Part shown: piece after piece, positions 55,741 to 64,000 of the stretch
Layout: every line of letters starts with the position of its first letter
Position numbering within the stretch: position 1 is the stretch's first letter
DNA from: Emydura subglobosa
Taxonomy: Eukaryota; Chordata; Testudines; Chelidae
Length of the DNA stretch: 64,000 bases
Reading direction: 5' to 3'
Assembly: GCA_007922225.1 (NCBI GenBank)
Contig: ML680037.1
Coordinates: 2,586,876-2,650,875 of the forward strand
Notes under the pieces: generated by a model
What the model was told of the DNA's origin: nothing
What the model saw: the letters and a program-made list of their open reading frames with translations, nothing else
Database searches by the model: none
Position numbers and translations under genes: made by a program

Positions 55741-56207
55741 ACTACTAAATACCTATAGGATACAGTTAACTGAGCTCTATGCTGAGCCACTGGGATGCAA
55801 GGCACATTGTCTGATTCCTGCTACTCATGTGCATATTCATTTTAAACAGAAGCTGGCTAAGTCAAACCATTGCATCTGCTGGGCAGTGCAGTCTCTCGGT
55901 ACTCTTACTATGTCTGTCATTCGCTTGTTTCCAGTCAGTGTTTTTTACTTCAAGGCTACTGACATGCAGTTACTAAAAATAATGCTTCTCAGAATGAGAG
56001 CCTTCTTCATTACACTAATTAACCTGTTATGCTGCTACATTTCTGCTTCCTTGAGCTGCTTCCTTTCCTTGTCCCCCATAGTTATTTTCATTCACTTAAG
56101 TATTCATCTAAGGCGCACCATGAGGATAGATAACTGAAGCTAGTCAATCAGCTCTTAAAGTACAGTTCTAGGCCCATATTGTGTGGTCAGTGGCAGGTCA
56201 CAGAAGC

Positions 56208-56395
56208 AGAGAAATTATAGCTGGAAAAGACCTGTTTGACCACCAAGTCTATCACTGCCAGTGCAGGATTGTTCCCTAGAGAAAATTTACTAGATTTTGT
56301 CTAGCCTCCTTTCAAATGTCCCAAGGAATGGGGCTACCAACTCTTCTCTTTGGTGATCAAGCCACACCCTAATGGATCTTTCAATCAGGAAGTTC
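56208..56395 (-). mobile_element. CR1-like LINE fragment, antisense
   Basis: AGAAATTATAGCTGGAAAAG, CTAGCCTCCTTTCAAATG, CAAGGAATGGGGCTACCAAC and TTTCAATCAGGAAGTTCC follow, in reverse, the 3' region of CR1-type elements. Confidence 0.6.
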
Positions 56396-56954
56396 CCTCC
56401 CTCCCCCCCCGCCCCCGGTCACTCCTGGGGATGTGCCAATGGCCCTCACTAGAGCAACACTATGAGGCAGCCTCAGACAGGGATGCCTGTCTGCCTCTGA
56501 GAACCGCTGCTGCTACTACTATGAGCAATATCTCTATAAATACAGGGCGCATTGGGGTCAGCCTGTGTACATGGATCTGGTGATGGCAGAGACCTTGAAG
56601 GGAAGTCTGGAAATTTTCTCTCAAGCCATGTTTCTGAAATTAACTGAAAATATGGCGAGTTCCAAAGGCAAAGGTTTAGCCCTTCAGAGGTATTTTTATG
56701 ATGCCCAAAGATCATCTCTAGGATTGGTTTAGCAGTGTCCTGAGAGAGGGCATTCCAGCAGCGGCAGGGTAATCGTTCCTACTCTCCCTTCTGGTTGGTG
56801 GGAGAATTGAATAAAGAATCTCCTGGGAATGCCCTCTAGCCTGTCACTGTCAATCTGATAACTAAATTATCAGTTCATCTCCATTTGCTCTCCTATCCCC
56901 TCATGAGTTTCTCTTTTTCTTGTATGTTATACCTTTATTCTTGCACTTAACAAC
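56396..56954. other. unique DNA
   Basis: Begins with a C-rich run at 56400-56415. Nothing else recognised. Confidence 0.4.
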
Positions 56955-57236
56955 CTGTGTGTCCACACTGCAATTAAACACCTGAGGCTAGCCCACATCA
57001 GCTGATCCAGGCTCTCAGGGCTTAGACTGTGGGGACTATAAAACTGCAGTGTAGGGTCTGGGCTCGGGCTCTGGGATCCTGCAAGGGAGGAGGGTCCCAG
57101 AGTCTGGGCTCTAGCCTAAACCCAAACCCAGATGTCTACATTGCAATTTTATAGCCGCCCCTAGCCCGAGCCCCATGAGCCTGAGACAGCTGACATGGAC
57201 CAGCCTTGGGTGTTTAATTGTAGTGTGGACATACCA
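56955..57236. mobile_element. MITE (TCTACACTGCAAT family)
   Basis: The left end GTGTGTCCACACTGCAATTA and the reversed right end ATGGTATGTCCACACTACAA are inverted. Inner CAGCTGATCCAGGCTC and GACAGCTGACATGG arms, and the GGGTCCCAGAGTCTGGGCTC centre, fold back. Confidence 0.78.
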
Positions 57237-57264
57237 TAAGGGGCTTGCAGAGGATCTTGCAAGC

Positions 57265-57835
57265 TTAGATCCGGGGTTCTCACAACAATTTTGTGATGGC
57301 CTCAGAGTGTGGCCAACAATTCTTGCTGGTGGCTGCTCTGACACTTTTCCCTAAAATATTTAATTAACTTTAGAAAAAACAAATAAATATGCACCTGCAC
57401 ATGTCCAAATCATTGTAATTTGTTTATCTGGAGTGGTTTTTATTTGTGCAAACTCAATAATAAAATAATGTACAGTTGTCTCTATTCTTTAATGGACCTA
57501 AACAAAATAGAAATACAAATAAGGTGCTTTGCATGTTCTTGTCTTTTGTTGTTTTTGTTTCTTTTGCTTTTTTGGTTGCTTTTTTTTTTTTAAAACTTGC
57601 TATCTAGTAAGTCTGCTCCTGTGGAAAGTGATATTTGTGACTTGCTAGCTAGCTGGGAGGCAGTGAAAAGCAACAGTAACAAACATACAAATATCTCTTT
57701 TCACAGTAGATTTACTGAGCCCTGGCAAGCTGGGGGACTAATTAAGCCCTGGTGGGGTAGGTGGGTAGGGAGGCAGTGGGGGTCAGGGACGACGGGGGAG
57801 GTGAGGGGCCAGGGGAGGCAGCAAAGACCAGCGAC
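57265..57835. mobile_element. probable hAT-like element or long interspersed repeat
   Basis: It begins near CCGGGGTTCTCACAACAATT, a Charlie-like terminus, and contains an AATAAATATG and AATAAAATAATG-rich centre with long T runs at 57540-57592. The right terminus is not clear. No transposase frame. Confidence 0.35.
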
Positions 57836-58100
57836 TATGGAGTCACCGTCAATGTACCTAAGTGCACTGACAAGTATCAGTGTAGATCCTGCATTGCTTC
57901 TGTCGACTGCTACTGGCTTTCAGAAGCCATCCTACAATGCCCCACACTGACAAACAATCGATACAAGTGCTCCTGGTGAGGAAGCACACCGCTGACACAA
58001 GGAACCGAATGTGTACACACACAAGCGATTTAATAATAACTGCAGTGGCTGTATGCTGCCGTAAGTTAGGTCAGCATCATTTTGTAGTGTAGACGTGACC
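57836..58100. mobile_element. Harbinger-derived MITE related to the 2251 element
   Basis: Reversed, the right end reads GGTCACGTCTACACTACAAA, then CCTAACTTACGGCAGC, GCCACTGCAGTTATTATTAA, CCTTGTGTCAGCGGTGTG and CAGGAGCACTTG. The 5' end of the big element shows the same order: GCAGGTCTACACTACAAAG, GCCATCGCAGTAATTAAG, CTTGTGTCAGTGGAGTG and GAGCAGTGCTTGC. It therefore looks like a deletion derivative of that family. The left end is unclear. Confidence 0.65.
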
Positions 58101-58104
58101 TAAA

Positions 58105-58318
58105 GGCAGGTCTACACTTAAAGTGCTGCGCTGGTCAGCATAGTTAATACACCTCCCTGAGAGGTGGTAGCTCTATTGACAGGAACAGCTCTCCCATTGA
58201 CATAGCTCTGTCTACACTGGGATTTAGTTTAGTATGTCTACATCACTCAGTGGTGTAGATTTTTCACACCCCCAGAGATGTAGCTATCCCAATATAGGTC
58301 TGTAGTGTAAACTTGGCC
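58105..58318. mobile_element. Harbinger-type MITE, reverse orientation
   Basis: The left end GGCAGGTCTACACTTAAAGT and the reversed right end GGCCAAGTTTACACTACAGA are inverted repeats. TGTAGATTTTTCACACCCCC is the reverse of the GGGGTGTGAAAAATCCAC core in the 17114 and 52723 copies. Only TAAA separates it from the MITE on its left. Confidence 0.78.
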
Positions 58319-60642
58319 TCAGAGTTGGAGAGCCTCTATTTGATGACTTGTGAGAGGAGGCTCTGGGCCTGATTGCCCACTGTCCTGCTCCTTGTAGAGT
58401 GATCCACACCTGTGCAAAGTGTGAGTAAAAGCTTACCATTCTGATAAGCATTTGCTCCCACTTTTCACTTTGCCCAGGTGTAACTTACTGCCAAAGGTGA
58501 AAGGCAGTGGGGACTTGGATCAACTCCCTCTAAAGTTCAAAGGAGTATTCATTTCACTTCTGTCTATCGTGACTCCATTGTATTGCGCAATCAATGTGCT
58601 GAGACTGTTAAAGCATTTAAAATCAATACAAAAATACAACGACCCACACTTTCTCTTTAAACCCTTTCATCCTGTGCAAGCATTTTCTTCTCTCATATAG
58701 TATTACTGGATATGTGGGTTTCCAATATCAGCCTGTATAGCCAAATAAGCACAGAGTGCACAGAGATAGGAACATCTTATAACTTAACGTTAACAAAAAT
58801 AGAAGGGAGAAATGGTTAGAAAAAACCTGACAATTGCTGTAATTGTAGCTTCCTCAAATGGAATGGCTTTGATGTCAGACACAGGGAAAGAGGAAATAAG
58901 GGCTGGCATAAGTTATGACTGAAACATTGTGTTCTCACTTCCTGATAAAATGTCTACTGTGTAAAAGGAAAATTTAAATGGAAGCTTTTAAGGATACCCA
59001 GATATATCGTACTGAAGAAAAGAGCAACTCCTACAATCCACAGGACTGGTGCAGCTCAGGCTGTGAAAACATGAACTTTTTCTCAGTTCCCCCTTAATAA
59101 GCCTCAGCCTTGACCTGGCAGGATCAGCATAAAACAGAGCCTTAACTTCTGCTTGAGGAAACTACAGTTACAGCAATTGTGTTCAAGCTATCTGAAATAA
59201 TAAAGCCCAGAATCTGGTATTTCTGACAAGAATACAAAGATATTTGTCTGCTGCCTGTGTACAGAAATACCTCCTTCTGTGTATAAAATTCAATTCCCTG
59301 ACCCTTGGCCGTTTTGTTAGTAAGGTTAAACAGCTTATTATTCTTCTTTGTGGATAGATATGAATTCTTACGTTAATTACAAGTGTGAGGAAGCTGGTAG
59401 TGAGTCATTGTGTAATATATTAAGCCTTTAGGTTAAACTTCTGGTTAACTGGGAGCTAATCTATGAACTTCTTTTGCCATTACTCACCCTTTCTTAGCCC
59501 AATGTCATGCTTCCAACACACACCCACTCCCTCACCCACTCCCGGTGATTTTTTTTTTCAACTGGTGACATCTATGCTGGTCACTTGTGACACATCTAAG
59601 TATAGCAGAAAACAACAGGAAGATCTGATGTGCACTCAGCAGTCACAGAAAATTGTTCTTGTGACATATGCCCACTTCATCGTGATGTTTGATGCCTATT
59701 CAGTGATCCCAATGAAAATGAAATACCCCAAGATCCATGCCAGGAAATCACAAGGGAACTTCCTAAACCTACTCTGATGGAATTTAATAGAAAACAGTAC
59801 CTTTCTAGAAGGATTTTACACTATACCACAGTATTTAATAGAACTTCACCTATCTGCTATGAAAATGTCTAGGTTATATTATAAATTATATATAGAGAGA
59901 TCATCCTCTATTAAATTAAATTAAATTCTGTAGGATTTTGGAGTAATTGCTATAGAACCCTATTGATCTCATCCCTATTAAATTCTATAAGTCTTTCCCA
60001 AAAAGGCAAATTTACGGAGTCTTTAGGGCCACTTCACCTAAGTATGTGGGAGTAAAATCTCCACAATTAAGCCCTTTTGTAGTCTGAGATATTATTAGAT
60101 TCCCAGTAAATGTCCATTTGTTTTTTAAGTCCTAGAAAAGGAGATTCTTTCCTGAGGAGAGATTTCCATAGGTTGATCATCTTCCAAAGAAATATGTCCC
60201 TCTGTGTATAAAACCCAACTTTGTCATATCTGTGAGAATTTCTGTTTCCTTTCCTGTAGCTGCTTTGTTCAAATACATTCTTACCCAAGACTTTGTGATC
60301 CTTTTTTAAGTGTTTAAAAACTGAAGTAAAATTCCATTTCCTCTTTACCTCCAATAATCTTTTCTTCACACTACACAGGGGTCAGCCTAAACCAGCACAG
60401 CAACTAAAATCTTATATGCATTGATCTGTTTAATATAGTAGCTCTTCTCTAGTCTGGTTCCAGAATTTCTAACGTAGTCTCCATGAGAACTTTTACATTT
60501 TTGTCTTTTGCTTATCTAATATTATCTCAGTATAAATTACTTTGTAGATGATGTTAAAGGGGACCTGCAAAAGAAAAAAATGGACTTTTTCCCTTTTTGC
60601 CACTATAAATTGTATAAAGAAAGCCTGAAAGGTTTATACTTA
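58319..60642. other. mostly unique DNA
   Basis: 59775-60000 is AT-rich with repeated AATTTAATAG and TTAAATTC words, probably an old inverted repeat. The minus frame at 60067-60369 is lysine-rich with no motif. Nothing else recognised. Confidence 0.4.
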
Positions 60643-61013
60643 GGTCTTGTCTACACTAGAAAGTTCCGTCGTCAGTAGCTTTCTCGGTGATAAAAATGCA
60701 CTATAATTACAGAGCTCGCACCTGTCCACACAGCACTCATTTTGTTGCAAAAATGTGTCCACACTTGGTGCTGTAATATCGACAGTGAGAGCAGTGCATT
60801 GTGGGCAGCTATCCCACTGTGCAATTCAGCAGTTTCCGCCACTAGGAATTCTGGGATGGGGGAGAGGAGCATGGAGCATCATGGGTGCTGGCTCAATGTC
60901 CCATGGTGCACTGTTTCTGTGCCATCATTCATTGCGTTGCTGGCAGTGACTCACGCCATTTTTTCAACAGTTCCCCGCCGTTTACTGCGCACCCGCCATC
61001 TCTATCTGAAAAG

Positions 61014-62251
61014 ATGGATCCCACACTACTCTCCACTGTTGCTTTCAGCATTCTGAACACATCATGGCTAGTTGCACAGCATATCATGAGCGCCAAATTG
61101 GAATCCAAGGAGCCTGACCTGCTGAGTGACATGCAGACAAACAGCACCGCATTATCGTTGTAATTCACGGAGCATCTGCACACAGTGAACCATCACTTCT
61201 GGGCACATGAGACAAGCACTGAGTGGTGGGATCACATTGTTATGCAGGTCTGGGATGACAAGCAGTGGCTGCAGCACTTTAAAATGCGCAAAGCCACCTT
61301 CATGGAACTTTGTGCGGAGCTCGCCCCTGCCCTGCAGCGCAAGGACACCAGAATGAGAGCTGCCCTCTTGGTGGGGAGAAGTGTGTAGTGATCGCTGTGT
61401 GGAAGCTGGCAACTCCAGACTGCTACCAATCAGTCACTAATCAGTTTGGAGTCAGCAAGTCCACCATTGGAGCTGTGTTATCGCAAGTGTGCTGGGCCAT
61501 TAATTGCATTCTGCTGCGAAGGACTGTGACTCTGGGCAATGTGCATCAAATAGTGGATGGAGTTGCAGCAATGGGATTCCCTAACTGTGGCGGGGCAATA
61601 GATGGCACACATATCCCAATTTTGGCACCGGACCATCTTGCGACAGAGTACATCAATAGAAAGGGGTACTTCTCTATGGTACTTCAGGCGCTTGTAGATC
61701 ACCGTGAGCGTTTCACTGACATCAGTGTGGGCTGCTCAGGAAAGATGCATGGTGCTTGTATCTTCAGGAACACTGGCCTGTACCGGAAGCTACAAGCAGG
61801 GACTTTTTTTCCAGATGAAAAGATTCCAACAGGGGATGTTGAGATGCCACAGTGATCTTGGGAGACCCAGCCTACCCACTAATGCCTTGGCTCATGAAGC
61901 CTTACACAAGCAACCTGGACAGCATTATGGAGTGCTTCAATAACAGGCTGAGCAGGTGCCGAATGTGCGTTTGGCAGGTTAAAGGCGCTTTGGGGATGCC
62001 TTTATGGCAGGCTGGACTTAAATGAGGACACTATTCCTGTGGTTATAGCCACCTGCTGTGTGTGCCATAAATTATGTGAAGATAAGGGTGAGAAGTTTGC
62101 CCCTGGGTGGACCGCAGCGGCAGATTGTCTTGCATCTGAATATGAGCAGCCAGATGCCAGAGGTTTTAGAGGGCCACAACACGGAGCCATATGTTTAAGG
62201 GAGGCATCGAGGGCCCATTTTGACAATGAGAACTCATCAGGTGTTTTTTGA
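61014..62251 (+). pseudogene. HARBI1-like Harbinger transposase, frameshifted
   Basis: From an ATG at 61014 the frame reads LLSTVAFSILNTSWLVAQHI, has a TAA at 61161, then FWAHETSTEWWDHIVMQVW and MRKATFMELCAELAP. A frameshift near 61375 leads to VVIAVWKLATPDCYQSVTN, FPNCGGAIDGTHIPILAPD, YFSMVLQALVDHRERFTDIS and FRNTGLYRKL. A second shift at about 61850 opens VILGDPAYPLMPWLMKPYT, and a third at about 61955 ECAFGRLKALWG and the C-terminus to 62251. The first catalytic Asp (AIDG) and Glu (ECAFG) stand. The second, in HDAR, is Gly (HGACIF). Confidence 0.88.
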
Positions 62252-62645
62252 AACAGCGCTGTGACATTCTATGACCGCTATACAGCTGTACGTGTGCATC
62301 AGTGGTAGGTGCACATATCATATTCAACACATTAAAAAAGAGTGCTTCTTGTTTTGAGGATTTACTTTTATTATTAAACAAAACAGCACACAACACAAAC
62401 AAATCCTAGAGGGGAGACAGTAGTGTGGGGCAGTGCCAGCTATGACAGCTGCATGTAAGTCCAGCTGTCATTCTCATAGCTGTCTGAGGGAGTGGAAGAA
62501 GGAGGTTGCGAGATGGTCCATGACTTTGGTAGGAATGTTTAGGGGGAGTTGGTGGAGTGCAGGAAAAGTTTTGTTGCAGCTGAAGGGGGGGCCTAGCTTG
62601 CATGAACTGTGTCTGCAATGACGCTATTGTCTTTAGAAGCTCTGT
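62252..62645. other. non-coding middle of the Harbinger element
   Basis: Between the two convergent genes. AT-rich around 62330-62400 with an AATAAA-like minus-strand signal (TTTATTATT at 62367). Confidence 0.45.
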
Positions 62646-62649
62646 CTAA

Positions 62650-62892
62650 TCCTCCATGACCTTGATCATGCGCTCTTGGCCAGCTAAAATTCTCTCTTGG
62701 TTTTCCTTCCGTTCCTGTCTGTCCATCTTCTGAGATTCTGAAATTGACTGTCTCCTTGCCCTTTTCTCTCTTTTGGACGCCTCAGAGGACAGGAGTTCCT
62801 GGAACATCTCCTCCTTGCTTCTCAGGGGTCGCTTCCTTACCAGTCGTAGGTGGTCTGCAGGCATAGGGGCCTTGGCTGTGAAGGTCACATCT
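62650..62892 (-). pseudogene. Myb/SANT-like Harbinger gene, exon 2
   Basis: The frame reads VTFTAKAPMPADHLRLVRKR, RSKEEMFQELLSSEASKRE and SESQKMDRQERKENQERILA, then a stop. It is a lysine/glutamate-rich helical tail, probably a coiled coil. A pyrimidine-rich tract and ACAG acceptor precede it (TTCTTGTTCTTACACAG, about 62893). The spliced product stays in frame with exon 1. Confidence 0.78.
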
Positions 62893-63563
62893 GTGTAAGA
62901 ACAAGAAACAATGAACAAAATCATTATTTTGAGTGCCCTAACAGTACACATGAATTACTGTGAAACACACCTCATTCTCACTGTCCCCCTGTGCAAAGTA
63001 CAGCTCTTTGATCAGCCTGAGAATGATAAGTGGGGGGGAGAGGCTACCATACCGACCATACAAGTAGATCTAGGTTCTGGGTGGGTACTTGCTTGGTACA
63101 TAAATGCAGGTACATAGGGAAATCAAATTTCAAATTGTGCCACCATTCTCCACAGGCAGGGGCGATGGAATCAAATATCTTGCTCCTTAGCAACAGCAAG
63201 GATGCTCGGATGCATCTCCTCCATATGAGCAGCTTCAAACCGGATCCCTATGCTGCATGACTGTGTGCTGCTTTGGTCCCTGCTGAAGTGATTACCAATT
63301 GGTGTGGAATCTGAGGCAGAGAATCAGGGAGTACCTCCAAGAAAGTTTCCTAGAGGTCACACTGGAGGATACCCGTGAAATCTCAGCGTGTATTAACGTG
63401 CTTCTCAGCTGTACTGCCTAGAAGCACAAGGGAACAGGAAAGCACATGCAAACACAGCTACTCCTGTGCATTTCTATCCCTTCAACCACCTCTATGTTTT
63501 GGCCGAGCTAAGGACCCCCATGCTTCCAGTACACAAGCAGCATCAGCTTCCAAACACTTACCA
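62893..63563 (-). other. inferred intron of the Myb/SANT-like gene
   Basis: Bounded by GTAAGT (donor) and TTACACAG (acceptor). Removing it joins G of exon 1 to AT of exon 2 without changing the frame. The corresponding donor (GTGAGT at 5804) occurs in the other copy. Confidence 0.65.
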
Positions 63564-64000
63564 GAGCTCCCCTCGCCTGCATCCTGAGCTCCTGAGCTGA
63601 AGAGCTGGGGTTGGCTGTAGACTTCTGGGGTCGAGAACAGTTCCTGACTCCCAACCTCAGCAACCAAACTGCTCCCTGGCTCCGGTTCATCCTCCAGCTC
63701 CACTTCCCCATCGATGAACTCTTCATCAGGGATCAGTCCAGTATCTGCTGGCCTCAGGGCTGCGGAGGTGTCTATGGGCATCTTGGGGGTGGATGTGGGG
63801 TTGCCACTGAGGATAGATTCCAGTTCTTTGTAGAAGCAGCAGCTCATTGGCTCCACACCAGAGCGACGGTTTGCCTCCCTGGGCTTTGTGGTAGCTCTGC
63901 CGCAGCTCCTTGACTTTAGCTCAGCACTGCAGTTTGTCCCGCTCATAGCCCTTCTCCGCCATGGTACGAGAAATATGGTCGTAGGTATCAAAGTTCCTTC
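63564..64000 (-). pseudogene. Myb/SANT-like Harbinger gene, exon 1, partial
   Basis: The start lies beyond the window. Readable parts are HISRTMAEKGYERDKLQC, a TGA stop where the family has Arg (CGA to TGA), AKVKELRQSYHKA, a frameshift, and KPREANRRSGVEP with CCFYKELESILSGNP. An acidic stretch (IDGEVELEDEPEPGSS) follows. The exon ends at a GTAAGT donor (63563). The fold is the same trihelix as at 5805-6330. The adapter role is known for this family; activity is excluded by the breaks. Confidence 0.82.

Larger units (their letters stand above)
52998..56207. other. long unique stretch, with short palindromes
   Basis: 53120-53480 is AT-rich, non-repetitive and could be conserved non-coding DNA. 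Palindromic CATTGA/TCAATG repeats lie at 54680-54745 and 55660-55740. A 175-codon minus frame (55062-55589) has no motif. Confidence 0.4.
60643..64000 (+). mobile_element. second PIF/Harbinger transposon, cut by the window end
   Basis: After TTA the terminus reads GGTCTTGTCTACACTAGAAA. Inside are a transposase on + (61014-62251) and a two-exon Myb/SANT-like gene on - (about 62650-64000). The order and directions are the same as in the 2251-6723 element, but the termini beyond the first 15 bp and the coding sequences differ, so it is a related subfamily. The right terminus is outside the window. Confidence 0.88.

Noticed and set aside
1..64000. CRISPR arrays, bacterial operons, tRNA or rRNA genes
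   Set aside because: No regularly spaced repeats with unique spacers, no ribosome-binding-site-led gene clusters, no A/B-box tRNA fold and no rRNA-like blocks. The repeats present are eukaryotic transposons.

Overview
This is non-coding, repeat-rich vertebrate nuclear DNA. I find no host protein exon, rRNA or tRNA gene that I can support. The repeat set is CR1 LINEs with ATTCTATG-type 3' tails, Penelope-like elements (PLEs) with GIY-YIG endonuclease, PIF/Harbinger transposons with many short derivatives, hAT and Tigger-like elements, Ty3/gypsy and ERV-type LTRs, and old MIR/CORE-SINE copies. That mix points to a sauropsid, most likely a turtle (a crocodilian is the alternative). The assignment rests on family recognition, not on a database search.

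Layout. 1-2250: unique AT-rich DNA with one short (TCTAA)n repeat. 2251-6723: a nearly full-length, decayed PIF/Harbinger transposon with a transposase on + and a Myb/SANT-like partner gene on -, with a foreign LINE reverse-transcriptase fragment inside. 6724-15712: mostly unique sequence with several MITEs, a gypsy solo LTR with target-site duplication (9038-9291), a BED-finger remnant and two CR1 3' ends. 15713-20834: the best-resolved structure. A PLE with an inverted partial copy at one end is flanked by a 13-bp duplication. It has been invaded by a MITE, a solo LTR (5-bp duplication), a Tigger-like MITE and a Harbinger MITE inside that LTR, and a CR1. 20835-29400: unique DNA, a hAT element with a perfect 8-bp duplication (23246-23893) and a wrecked gypsy element with integrase (24079-25945). 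29590-30090: a second PLE family with a 12-bp duplication. 30490-44500: MIR copies, MITEs, a Charlie-like hAT, an LTR and long unique stretches. 44520-50170: an ERV-type LTR on -, two CR1 ORF2 remnants and a PLE tail. 52039-52690: a second non-CR1 LINE fragment on -. 52723-60642: MITEs, including one that looks derived from the Harbinger ends seen at 2251. 60643-64000: a second Harbinger element that runs off the window end.

How the parts relate. The two large Harbinger copies each carry the two genes that family needs: a DDE transposase and a Myb-like DNA-binding partner. Both sets are broken. Several MITEs share their outer terminal sequence (GGTCTACACT core), so elements of this kind are the plausible source of the enzymes that moved them. 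The nested duplications give a relative insertion order for the 15.7-20.8 kb block. Coordinates of decayed elements without duplications are approximate.
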